Source: DASYLJ01 sp964404165 (GTDB lineage: Bacteria; Desulfobacterota; Binatia; DP-6). Taken from it: a stretch of 64,000 nt of DNA. The stretch is taken from the NCBI GenBank assembly GCA_964404165.1, contig CAYOIZ010000022.1, positions 1 to 64,000 on the forward strand, read 5' to 3'. This document shows, piece after piece, positions 18,059-25,517 of the stretch. The notes under the pieces are model-generated. The model did no database searches. It was not told where the DNA came from and saw only the letters and a program-made list of their open reading frames with translations. The position numbers were made by a program, and so were the translations under genes. The first letter of the stretch is position 1, and every line of letters begins with the position of its first letter.

Positions 18059-18088
18059 GTCCTACCAGAGCCGTGCGACGGGCCGCAA
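18059..18088 (-). promoter_or_regulatory. Promoter of the CoA-transferase operon (leaderless)
   Basis: On the minus strand: TTGCGG (18083-18088), 18-nt spacer, TAGGAC (18059-18064), then 6 nt to the GTG start at 18052. The -35 box touches the end of the preceding gene. Confidence 0.5.
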
Positions 18089-18769
18089 TCAGCGTTGCGC
18101 GCAGACGCCCAGGGTGCCGAAGCGCACCGCTCGCGAATAGGCGATGACGCCCAGGCCGGCATCGCCGAACTCGCCGATCGCGGCGAACCCCTGGTCGGTG
18201 CTGGCGCTGCGGGACCAGTCCCACGCCGACGCCAGCAGTCGCTCGCCGTGCGCGCGATGCCACAGCAGGGTGTCGTAGGCGATCTCCACGGCGCTGCGCC
18301 GACGGGGGACGTCGGGACGCGTGGTCCCGAGCGCCGCCAGCGCGTCGTCCTGGGCCCGGTAGCCGAGGTTCAGCGTGACCGGCAGCGGCTCACGACGGAC
18401 GAGGAACCATCCCACGGCACAGGTGTCCGTCGCGGCGAAGGGCTGCGCGTCGATCGTCCATTCGTCCCGCAGCTGGTAGCCGACGCCACGATGCACGCGC
18501 GCGTCGAACCCCCCGACAAGGCGCTCGCCGAGTCGCAGCATCGTGAGGGGGCCGTCGGGCGTGGCCGCGATGCGCAGCACCAGCACCTCGCCGTCGGTTC
18601 GTGCGCGCGCGAGGTCGTCACGCGAGAAGGGCAGGGCCTCGACCCTGGCGCGCTCGGCCGACGAGAGCGTGCCCAGCGGGTCGATCCCCAGGGCCTTTTC
18701 GATCTCGCGTGGTCCGATGACCGCGCCTCCGAGCGCGGTGGTGGCGTCGTCGAGTCCGGCAATCGTCAT
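18089..18769 (-). CDS. Conserved-looking protein of unknown function downstream of moaA
   Basis: 226 aa from the ATG at 18769, which lies 7 nt after the moaA stop. The longer frame from 18997 runs over moaA and has shadow composition. The protein has no signal peptide; the C-terminal part WDWSRSASTDQGFAAIGEFG, then VCAQR, is Trp/Gly-rich and beta-like. It contains an odd Cys in TDTCAVGWF. I recognise no family. Position suggests co-transcription with moaA and the polyprenyl synthase, but no functional link is evident. Confidence 0.6.
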   Translation of the reverse strand: MTIAGLDDATTALGGAVIGPREIEKALGIDPLGTLSSAERARVEALPFSRDDLARARTDGEVLVLRIAATPDGPLTMLRLGERLVGGFDARVHRGVGYQLRDEWTIDAQPFAATDTCAVGWFLVRREPLPVTLNLGYRAQDDALAALGTTRPDVPRRRSAVEIAYDTLLWHRAHGERLLASAWDWSRSASTDQGFAAIGEFGDAGLGVIAYSRAVRFGTLGVCAQR

Positions 18770-18776
18770 GCAGCAG

Positions 18777-19775
18777 TCATCCCCCGATTTGGAACATCTG
18801 GCGCTCCTCGGTGGAGCGCCCGAGCGCGAGCTGGTGCCCGGTGGGCTTGTGCGCGACGGCGCGCGCCAGGATCGCGGCGACGGCATCGATGCCACCGCCA
18901 CCCCGCAGTGCGGCACGCACGTCGAGCTCGTCGTCGTTGAGCAGGCAGAGGTGGAAGCGTCCGTCGGCGGTGAGGCGCATGCGGTTGCACGTGCCACAGT
19001 ACGGCTCCGTCACCGGGCTGATGAACCCGACCACGCCCCGCGCCTCCTCCAGGCGATGGTTGCGCGCCTCGTCCGAGGGGTCGGACGGCGGCAGCGGCGT
19101 GAGCGGCCCGAGCGCCGCCGCGATGCGTGCGCGGCTCTCGGCGCTCGGCACCAGGCCGTCGCGCGCGACGACGCTCGTCTCGCCGGAGCCGAACGGCATC
19201 GTCTCGATGAAGCGCACGTGCCAGTCGCGCGTGCGGGTGAGGGCGGCGAGCGCCACCACGTCGTTGTCGTTGAAGCCGCGCACCACGACGACGTTGAGCT
19301 TGATGGGCCGTAACCCGGCGGCCTCGGCGGCTTCGATGCCTGCCCAGATCTCGTCGAGCGAGCCCCAGCGCATGATGCGTGCGACCCGCGTGGGGTCGAG
19401 GCTGTCGAGATGGACGTTGATGCGACGCAGCCCGGCGTCGACCAGCGGGCGCGCCAGCTCGGGAAGGCGGATGGCATTCGTGGTCATCGCCAGGCCGCCG
19501 ACGCCCGGGACCGACGTGATGCGCGCCACGATTTCGAGCAGGTCGGCCCGCAACGTGGGCTCACCGCCCGTCAGGCGGAACTTGCGGAATCCGATGCCGA
19601 CCGCCGCCCGCACCACGGTCTCGATCTCGGCCGCGGTGAGCAGGGCCTCGCGCGGGTGGAAGGTGAGGCCGCTCAACGGCATGCAGTAGACGCACCGCAG
19701 ATTGCAGTGATCGGTGAGCGAGATGCGCAGGTAGTCGATCTCGCGGCCGAATGCGTCCCGCGGCATGCGGGGCAT
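18777..19775 (-). CDS. moaA: GTP 3',8-cyclase (molybdenum cofactor biosynthesis protein A)
   Basis: 332 aa. A radical SAM cluster CNLRCVYC lies near the N-terminus, GGEPTLRADL follows, and the second [4Fe-4S] site is CGTC..C in EPYCGTCNRMRLTADGRFHLC (split as read: EPYCGTCNRMRL, then HLC). The C-terminus ends in Gly-Gly, needed for insertion into the active site in MoaA. The enzyme converts GTP to 3',8-cyclo-GTP, the first step of molybdopterin synthesis. Start: the ATG at 19775 is favoured; 19766 (ATG) and 19802 (TTG) are alternatives. No other moa or moe gene is present in the window. Confidence 0.93.
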   Translation of the reverse strand: MPRMPRDAFGREIDYLRISLTDHCNLRCVYCMPLSGLTFHPREALLTAAEIETVVRAAVGIGFRKFRLTGGEPTLRADLLEIVARITSVPGVGGLAMTTNAIRLPELARPLVDAGLRRINVHLDSLDPTRVARIMRWGSLDEIWAGIEAAEAAGLRPIKLNVVVVRGFNDNDVVALAALTRTRDWHVRFIETMPFGSGETSVVARDGLVPSAESRARIAAALGPLTPLPPSDPSDEARNHRLEEARGVVGFISPVTEPYCGTCNRMRLTADGRFHLCLLNDDELDVRAALRGGGGIDAVAAILARAVAHKPTGHQLALGRSTEERQMFQIGG

Positions 19776-19815
19776 CTTCGGTGGCCCCACGTGCGAAGTC
19801 AACGAAGCCGACGCG

Positions 19816-20817
19816 TCAGACGGCCCGCTCGCTCACGCCCTGTGCGACGCCGACGAGGGCGTCACGGAAGGGGGAGGGGGGCAGGTTCTCGATCGCGGCC
19901 AGGGCGGCGTCGAGCTCGGCCCGCGCCCGCGCCGCGACGACGTCGAGCGCGCCCGCACGGCGGATGCGCGCCAGCCCGGCCTCGATGTCCACGGCGCCGA
20001 GCTCCGGCTCGGCGAACAGCCGGCGGAACTCCGCGTCCCGCTCCAGCGTCAGCACGATCGGCAGCGACGGATTGCCGTCGCGGAGATCGATGCCACGCGG
20101 CTTCCCCGTGACGGCGGTCTGGCCGTCGGCGTCGAGCAGATCGTCGCTCATCTGGAACGCCAGCCCGACGTGCCGCCCGCACGCGGCCATGGCCTCGACG
20201 ACGGCGGGGTCGGCGTCGGCGAGGTGCGCCGCGGTGCGCGCGCCGGTGACGAACAGGGAGGCGGTCTTGCGTTCGATGATCTCGAGATAGTCGGCCTGTG
20301 TGACGGCGGGATCGTGGCGCAGGCGTCCCTGCATGATCTCGCCCTCGGTGAGGCTGATGCAGGCCTCCGCCGCCCAGCGCACGATCTGCGCCTCAAATCG
20401 CGCGCACAGCGCGAACGCCCGACAGAACAGGAAGTCGCCGGCGACCAGCGTATCGCCGAGACCGAACTCGCGCAGCGCCGACGGGCGGCCGCGGCGGGTC
20501 TCGCCGCCGTCGATGATGTCGTCATGCAGGAGGGTGGCGGAATGGATCAGCTCAAGGGCGACGGCCGCTTCGATCGCGTCGTTCCGCCGTCCGCGCCCCG
20601 GACGCGCGGTCGCGTGGAAGATGAGCGACATCACCATGGGCCGGATGCGCTTGCCGCCGGCGCGCACGAGGTGTGACGCGATCGTCTCGAGCCGCGGCTC
20701 GCGCGACCCGAGCTCCGCAACCAGCCGCTCCTCGACCCGCGCCAGATCCTCGAGCACCGGCTGCGGCACGGCGGCACCGGTCGGTGTGGTGCTCCGTGCG
20801 AGCGGGTTCTGGGGCAC
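19816..20817 (-). CDS. Polyprenyl diphosphate synthase
   Basis: 333 aa. The trans-prenyltransferase motifs are GGKRIRP, the first Asp-rich motif LLHDDIIDGGETRRGRPS, and the second FQMSDDLLD. The family joins isopentenyl diphosphate units into a chain (probably C35-C40 for a quinone side chain, given the small residues preceding the first motif, though chain length is not certain). Start is GTG at 20817. It is divergent from the mrp gene. Confidence 0.92.
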   Translation of the reverse strand: MPQNPLARSTTPTGAAVPQPVLEDLARVEERLVAELGSREPRLETIASHLVRAGGKRIRPMVMSLIFHATARPGRGRRNDAIEAAVALELIHSATLLHDDIIDGGETRRGRPSALREFGLGDTLVAGDFLFCRAFALCARFEAQIVRWAAEACISLTEGEIMQGRLRHDPAVTQADYLEIIERKTASLFVTGARTAAHLADADPAVVEAMAACGRHVGLAFQMSDDLLDADGQTAVTGKPRGIDLRDGNPSLPIVLTLERDAEFRRLFAEPELGAVDIEAGLARIRRAGALDVVAARARAELDAALAAIENLPPSPFRDALVGVAQGVSERAV

Positions 20818-20827
20818 GATGGATCGG

Positions 20828-20856
20828 AATCAATTGGATGGTGGGCCCAAAGTCAA
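20828..20856 (-). promoter_or_regulatory. Candidate promoter of the polyprenyl synthase gene
   Basis: On the minus strand: TTGACT (20851-20856), 17-nt spacer, TTGATT (20828-20833), then 10 nt to the GTG. The -35 box is near consensus, the -10 box weak. Confidence 0.4.
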
Positions 20857-20876
20857 GGAGCCGCGGCCGTACTGCA

Positions 20877-20905
20877 TTGAAATCACGACGAGCCGTCGCT
20901 ACTGT
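20877..20905 (+). promoter_or_regulatory. mrp promoter (leaderless)
   Basis: TTGAAA (20877-20882), 17-nt spacer, TACTGT (20900-20905), then 7 nt to the ATG at 20913. Confidence 0.6.
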
Positions 20906-20912
20906 CCCGCCG

Positions 20913-21986
20913 ATGCCCGATCCGACGCCCGACGCGGTCCGCGAAGCGCTCCGCGCGGTGCTGTTCCCGAACTTCAAGCGCGACATCCTCACCCTCGGGA
21001 TGGTCACCGACGTTCGCGTCGACGGCACGACCGTCCACGTCGACCTCAAGCCCGGCACCGACAAGGCGGACGTCCTCCAGCGGCTCACCGCCGACGTCGA
21101 ACGAACCGTCGGGCGCGTGCCCGGCGTCACGGCCGTCCACGTCCACGTGGCCGGGGCCACGGCCGGCCGCGGCCGCGACCCCTTTGCAGGCCGCGCGCCG
21201 TTGCCCGACGTGCAGTACGTGATCGCGGTGTCGAGCACCAAGGGCGGCGTCGGCAAATCGAGCGTCGCCGCCAACCTCGCGGTGGCGCTGGCCGGCATCG
21301 GTCGGGGCGTCGCGCTGCTCGACGCCGACGTCTACGGGCCGAGCGTCCCGATCACCTTCGGCACCAGCGAACGTCCCCGCATCTCGAGCCAGAAACGCAT
21401 CCACCCCGTCGAGCGACACGGCGTCAAGCTGGTGTCGATGGGCTTCTTCCTCGACGACGAGTCCCCGGTCATCTGGCGCGGGCCGATCGTCATGGGGATC
21501 GTGCGGCAGTTCCTGCACGACGTCGACTGGGGACCGACCGAGTTCCTCGTCGTCGATCTGCCGCCCGGGACCGGCGACGCGGTGCTGACACTGGTGCAGC
21601 AGGTCCCCGTCACCGGCGCCGTCATCGTGACCACCCCGCAGGACGTGGCGCTCCTCGACGTCGGTCGCGGCGTCGCCATGTTCGGCCAGGTGAGCACCCC
21701 CGTGCTCGGCGTAGTGGAGAACATGGCGGGCTACGTCTGCCCCCAGTGTGGCACGGAGGATGCGCTGTTCGGGACGGATGGCGGCAAGCGGCTCGCCGAT
21801 CACTTCGGGCTGCCGCTCCTGGCGCGGATCCCGATCGCACCCGCCGTCCGCGAGCGCACCGACGCCGGAACGCCCCTCGTGCTGGCCGAGCCGGGCCATC
21901 CGGTGAGCGCGATCTTCCGTGCGCTGGCGGAGCGGATCGCGTCCGACGTTCGCACGGCCGGCGACGCGCGCCAGCCCGAGGCCTGA
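20913..21986 (+). CDS. Mrp/NBP35 family iron-sulfur cluster carrier ATPase
   Basis: 357 aa. An N-terminal DUF59/MIP18-like domain (residues 1-85) precedes a P-loop ATPase with the deviant Walker A motif STKGGVGKSS (about 108-117), DADVYGPS, WRGPIVMG, DLPPGTGD and a CPQC pair at about 276-279 that would bind a bridging [4Fe-4S] cluster between two subunits. It probably delivers iron-sulfur clusters to apoproteins. The next gene encodes a ferredoxin. The ATG at 20913 is set by the promoter and the family's usual N-terminus; the longer frame from 20673 lies over the divergent gene. Confidence 0.93.
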   Translation: MPDPTPDAVREALRAVLFPNFKRDILTLGMVTDVRVDGTTVHVDLKPGTDKADVLQRLTADVERTVGRVPGVTAVHVHVAGATAGRGRDPFAGRAPLPDVQYVIAVSSTKGGVGKSSVAANLAVALAGIGRGVALLDADVYGPSVPITFGTSERPRISSQKRIHPVERHGVKLVSMGFFLDDESPVIWRGPIVMGIVRQFLHDVDWGPTEFLVVDLPPGTGDAVLTLVQQVPVTGAVIVTTPQDVALLDVGRGVAMFGQVSTPVLGVVENMAGYVCPQCGTEDALFGTDGGKRLADHFGLPLLARIPIAPAVRERTDAGTPLVLAEPGHPVSAIFRALAERIASDVRTAGDARQPEA

Positions 21987-22001
21987 CGACCCCCTTCTCG
22001 G

Positions 22002-22030
22002 TTGTCATCGCTCGGGCTCCGTTGTACGTT
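22002..22030 (+). promoter_or_regulatory. Ferredoxin promoter (near-leaderless)
   Basis: TTGTCA (22002-22007), 17-nt spacer, TACGTT (22025-22030), then 9 nt to the ATG at 22040. Confidence 0.6.
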
Positions 22031-22039
22031 CGACCCGCC

Positions 22040-22375
22040 ATGTCGACCATGATCACTGAAGAGTGCATCAACTGCGGGGCGTGCGAGCCGGAGTGCCCGA
22101 ACACCGCGATCTACGAAGGCGGCAACCAGTGGGAGAACCACGGGGAGACGCACGCGGCGTTGATGCAGGACATCTATTACATCGTCCCCGAGAAGTGCAC
22201 CGAGTGTGTCGGCTTCTTCGATCAGGAGCAGTGCGCGGCCGTGTGCCCGGTCGACTGCTGCGTGCCGAATCCGGCCGACGTGGAGTCCGAGGAGCAGCTG
22301 CTCGCGAAGGCGAAGGCGATCCATCCGGACCACCAGTTCACCGAAGACTTCCCGTCGCGATTCCGCAAGAAGTAG
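22040..22375 (+). CDS. 2[4Fe-4S] ferredoxin (YfhL/FdxN-like)
   Basis: 111 aa. Two cluster-binding motifs: CINCGACEPECP and CTECVGFFDQEQCAAVCP. The second has the eight-residue insertion between its second and third Cys seen in Allochromatium-type and YfhL ferredoxins. A basic C-terminus (SRFRKK) follows. It is a soluble low-potential electron carrier; its partner is unknown. Its own promoter separates it from mrp, although both concern iron-sulfur chemistry. Confidence 0.92.
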   Translation: MSTMITEECINCGACEPECPNTAIYEGGNQWENHGETHAALMQDIYYIVPEKCTECVGFFDQEQCAAVCPVDCCVPNPADVESEEQLLAKAKAIHPDHQFTEDFPSRFRKK

Positions 22376-22401
22376 GCTTGTCGCCGCCCGCCGTCCTGCC
22401 A

Positions 22402-22430
22402 TTTACAGTTCTAGCGACCTTGAGTATATG
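22402..22430 (+). promoter_or_regulatory. Promoter of the inositol-lipid operon
   Basis: TTTACA (22402-22407), 17-nt spacer, TATATG (22425-22430). The ATG at 22481 is about 44 nt from the expected transcription start and has a GAGG site, so this is a conventional, leadered promoter. Confidence 0.55.
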
Positions 22431-22480
22431 AGGCGCGCCCCGCGACGGGAGCCGTCTTGTAACCCGCGCGAGCGAGGAAC

Positions 22481-23584
22481 ATGGGTAGGATTCCCGTCGG
22501 GATCGTTGGCGTCGGCAACTGCGCGAGCAGCCTGCTTCAGGGCATCGAGTTCTATCGCTCTGCGGATCGCGACGCCGCGGTAGAGCACATCGGCCTCATG
22601 CATGCCGTGCTGGGTGGATACCGCCCGGACGACATCGAGGTCGTGTGCGCGTTCGACGTCGACCAGCGCAAGGTCGGCGCGTCCCTCGACGTCGCCGCGA
22701 TGGCGCTGCCGAACAACACGCGCACGCTGTTTCCGAAGCTGCCGCGGTCCAGCGTCGTGGTCGACATGGGCCCCGTCCTCGATGGCGTCGCGGAGCACAT
22801 GCGCGACTATCCCGAAGAGGAGCGCTTCGTCGTCGCCGAGCGGCGTCCCGTCGACGTTGCCGAGGTCCTCCGCCGCAGTGGCGCGCAGATCGTGGTCAGC
22901 TATCTCCCGGTCGGCAGCCAGCAGGCCACCGAGCACTACGCGCGGGCCTGCCTCGAGGCGGGCGTCGGGTTCGTCAACTGCATCCCGGCCTTCATCGCAT
23001 CCGATCCGCAGTGGGCCGCCGAGTTCGAGCGCCGCGGCCTTCCCATCGTCGGCGACGACGTCAAGTCGCAGCTCGGCGCCACCATCGTCCACCGCGTGCT
23101 GGCCCAGCTGTTCGCCGACCGCGGCGTCGCGCTCGACCGCACGTATCAGCTCAACGTGGGCGGCAACACCGACTTCCTCAACATGCTGAACCACGCGCGC
23201 ACCGGCTCGAAGCGCATCTCGAAGACCGAGGCGGTGCAGAGCGTGCTGCCGCAGCGCCTTGCCCGCCAGCAGATCCACATCGGCCCGAGCGACTACGTGC
23301 CGTGGCAGAAGGACAACAAGATCTGCTTCCTCCGGATGGAGGGACGCGGGTTCGGCAACGCCCCCATCGAGATCGAAATGCGACTGTCGGTACAGGACAG
23401 CCCGAACTCGGCCGGCGTGGTGATCGACGCCATTCGCTGCTGCCGCCTGGCGCGCGATCGGGGCATCGGCGGCCCGCTCTACAGCGTGTCGTCGTACCTG
23501 ATGAAGCACCCGCCGCGGCAGGTCACCGACGATCAGGCCCGCGACGACGTCGAGCGCTTCATCCGCGGGGAGCTCGCGCACTGA
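22481..23584 (+). CDS. ino1: myo-Inositol-1-phosphate synthase
   Basis: 367 aa, the compact actinobacterial/archaeal form. The NAD-binding loop is GIVGVGNCASSLLQG; other marks are NCIPAFIASDP, GDDVKSQLGATIVHR, LNVGGNTDFLNML and the Lys-rich GSKRISKTEAV. It isomerises glucose 6-phosphate to 1L-myo-inositol 1-phosphate using NAD as internal cofactor. The next gene, a CDP-alcohol phosphatidyltransferase overlapping its stop codon, can use the product, so the operon probably makes an inositol phospholipid. Confidence 0.94.
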   Translation: MGRIPVGIVGVGNCASSLLQGIEFYRSADRDAAVEHIGLMHAVLGGYRPDDIEVVCAFDVDQRKVGASLDVAAMALPNNTRTLFPKLPRSSVVVDMGPVLDGVAEHMRDYPEEERFVVAERRPVDVAEVLRRSGAQIVVSYLPVGSQQATEHYARACLEAGVGFVNCIPAFIASDPQWAAEFERRGLPIVGDDVKSQLGATIVHRVLAQLFADRGVALDRTYQLNVGGNTDFLNMLNHARTGSKRISKTEAVQSVLPQRLARQQIHIGPSDYVPWQKDNKICFLRMEGRGFGNAPIEIEMRLSVQDSPNSAGVVIDAIRCCRLARDRGIGGPLYSVSSYLMKHPPRQVTDDQARDDVERFIRGELAH

Positions 23585-24348
23585 CCACGGCGGTGTGCCG
23601 CCCCGGCACGGCGGCGGCGTCCATCGTCGTCATCGGCGTCACGATCGCCCTCGCACTCCGCGGCATCGCGCGAACGCCGGTCGACGGGCCCTCGGCGGCG
23701 GGTGGTCCGCTCATCGGCCCGCGCGTGCGCGCCTGGTACCGCGGGCTGATGGAGCCGTTCGAGGCGACGCTCGCGGGGCTCGGCGTGACGCCCGACACCC
23801 TCACGTATGCGCAGCTCATGGTGAGTGTGCTCGCCGGCGGCGCCTTCGGCACCGGCTGCCTCTTCCTCGCCGGCTGGCTCACGATCCTGGCCGGGACGCT
23901 CGACATCCTCGACGGCGGGCTCGCGCGGCGTGCCGGCGTCGCGAGCCCGCGCGGTGCGCTCGTCGACTCCGTCGCCGACCGCTGGGCGGAGTTCGCCACC
24001 TTCGTCGGCCTCGGCGCGCTGTTCCGCAACGACGGCTGGATGCTCTTCGTCGTCGCGCTGGCGGCGTTCGCGTCGCAGATGGTGAGCTACGTGCGAGCGC
24101 GCGCCGAGGGGCTCGGCGTCGAGATGACGGTAGGGCAGGCGCAGCGGCCGGAGCGTTACGTCCTGCTCGGCTTCGGGGCCTGGGTGTCGAGCGTCACGGG
24201 CCATCTGCTCTGCCCGCTGCTCGGCTACCAGTCGCACGCCGTGCTGGCGCTGGCCCTCGTCGTCCTCGCCGCCGTCTCCACGTGGACGGCGCTGGAACGC
24301 GGCCGCCACGCCGCCTCGGCGCTCCGAGGCGGAGGGATGCTCCCGTGA
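23581..24348 (+). CDS. CDP-alcohol phosphatidyltransferase (probable phosphatidylinositol-phosphate synthase)
   Basis: 255 aa if started at CTG 23581; GTG 23593 gives 251 aa. The family signature D-G-x2-A-R-x8-G-x3-D-x3-D is complete in LDGGLARRAGVASPRGALVD then SVAD. About six membrane segments are visible, plus a hydrophobic N-terminal stretch. It joins CDP-diacylglycerol to an alcohol; with ino1 immediately upstream the acceptor is probably inositol 1-phosphate. The CTG would overlap the ino1 stop as CTGA, the same arrangement as at rluB. The next small gene overlaps it as GTGA. Confidence 0.85.
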   Translation: MTTAVCRPGTAAASIVVIGVTIALALRGIARTPVDGPSAAGGPLIGPRVRAWYRGLMEPFEATLAGLGVTPDTLTYAQLMVSVLAGGAFGTGCLFLAGWLTILAGTLDILDGGLARRAGVASPRGALVDSVADRWAEFATFVGLGALFRNDGWMLFVVALAAFASQMVSYVRARAEGLGVEMTVGQAQRPERYVLLGFGAWVSSVTGHLLCPLLGYQSHAVLALALVVLAAVSTWTALERGRHAASALRGGGMLP

Positions 24349-24512
24349 GCGGGCCCCTCGGCTTCCTGCTGCTCATGCTGGGCCTGGGGCTGCGGCTCGA
24401 TTCGTCCTGGCAGGTCCTGGCCGGGCTCCTGATCGCCGCGGGGGTGGTGGTTTCGGGCGTCGGGCTCGCCCGCGGGCGCGCGGCTTTCGTCCCACCGGGC
24501 GACACGCGATAA
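24345..24512 (+). CDS. Small two-helix membrane protein
   Basis: 55 aa: VSGPLGFLLLMLGLGLRLDS, then a second hydrophobic segment around LAGLLIAAGVVVSGVGLARG, ending GDTR. The GTG start overlaps the stop of the phosphatidyltransferase gene (GTGA), and the next gene begins 9 nt after its stop, so it is a coupled member of the operon. Function unknown; it could be a small partner of the membrane enzymes on either side. Confidence 0.65.
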   Translation: MSGPLGFLLLMLGLGLRLDSSWQVLAGLLIAAGVVVSGVGLARGRAAFVPPGDTR

Positions 24513-24521
24513 TCCCCGCCG

Positions 24522-25517
24522 GTGCGCAACACCATCCGCCTGACGCTCGGCATCGCCGTCTCCCTGGCGTGCCTCTACCTGGCCACCCGCGGCACCGACT
24601 GGGCGTTGGTGGGCGCCGTCCTCGCCGGTGCGCGCCCGATCTGGGTCCTGGCGGCGGTGGCCGCGTGCGTCCTGGCGATCGGCATCCGCGCGCAACGCTG
24701 GCGCGTCATGCTGGAACCGGTCGCGCGGGTCGGTCTCCGGGAGACGTTCTCGGCGACCGCCATCGGCTTCGGCGCGACTGCCGTCCTGCCGCTCCGGCTC
24801 GGCGAGATCGTCCGCCCGGCGCTGCTCGGCCGTCGCACCGGCATCGGTCTCAGCCCGGCGCTGTCGAGCGTCGTGCTCGAGCGGGTCTTCGACATGCTCT
24901 GCGTCATCCTCTGGTTCGTGGTGCTGTCGCGCGTCCACACGCTGCCGTCGGCGATGGCGGGCTTTGCGTCGGTCCTCGCCCTCGGCGGCGCGGCGGCGTT
25001 CGTCGTGCTGCTCCTGCTGCAACGGTTCCGTGCCACGGCCGAGGGCCTGGCCGACGCGATCTTCGCCCGACTGCCTCCGAAGGTCGGCACCGCGCTTCGT
25101 CCCATCGTCCACGGCGTCCTCGGCGGGCTCGGCAGTCTCGGCAGCGTGTCCAGCCTGCTCCGCATCGTGCTGCTCTCCCTCCTGCTCTGGACCGCGAACA
25201 GCCTGCCGTTCCTGTGCGCGATGCTGGCGCTCGGGCTGGACGTGCCCCTGCTGCAGGGGGCGCTCGCGGTGGTGGTCGTGGTCGCCGCGGCCGTGTTCCT
25301 GCCGCAGGGACCGGGCTTCGTCGGCACCTGGCAGTATGGGTGCGTGACCGCCCTGGCGCTCTTCCACGTGCCGCAGGAGCAGGCGGTCGGCTACTCGCTG
25401 CTGACGTGGATCGTCCAGATGACGGTCAACGTCGGCGTCGGGGGCATCTGCCTCGCGCGCGAGAACCTCTCCGTCCGCGCGCTGGTCCAGCCGGCGGAGG
25501 CCGAGGGCAGGCCATGA
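24522..25517 (+). CDS. Lysylphosphatidylglycerol synthetase TM-region / AglD-like flippase-type membrane protein
   Basis: 331 aa, GTG start. It matches the PF03706 membrane domain: RAQRWRVMLEPV, FGATAVLPLRLGEIVRPALL, LERVFDMLCV and LPQGPGFVGTWQYG, with eight or so membrane segments. Proteins of this kind without the MprF catalytic domain are thought to move lipid-linked molecules. Between an inositol-lipid gene pair and coaBC, a role in translocating the inositol lipid or a derivative is plausible but inferred. Confidence 0.85.
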   Translation: MRNTIRLTLGIAVSLACLYLATRGTDWALVGAVLAGARPIWVLAAVAACVLAIGIRAQRWRVMLEPVARVGLRETFSATAIGFGATAVLPLRLGEIVRPALLGRRTGIGLSPALSSVVLERVFDMLCVILWFVVLSRVHTLPSAMAGFASVLALGGAAAFVVLLLLQRFRATAEGLADAIFARLPPKVGTALRPIVHGVLGGLGSLGSVSSLLRIVLLSLLLWTANSLPFLCAMLALGLDVPLLQGALAVVVVVAAAVFLPQGPGFVGTWQYGCVTALALFHVPQEQAVGYSLLTWIVQMTVNVGVGGICLARENLSVRALVQPAEAEGRP

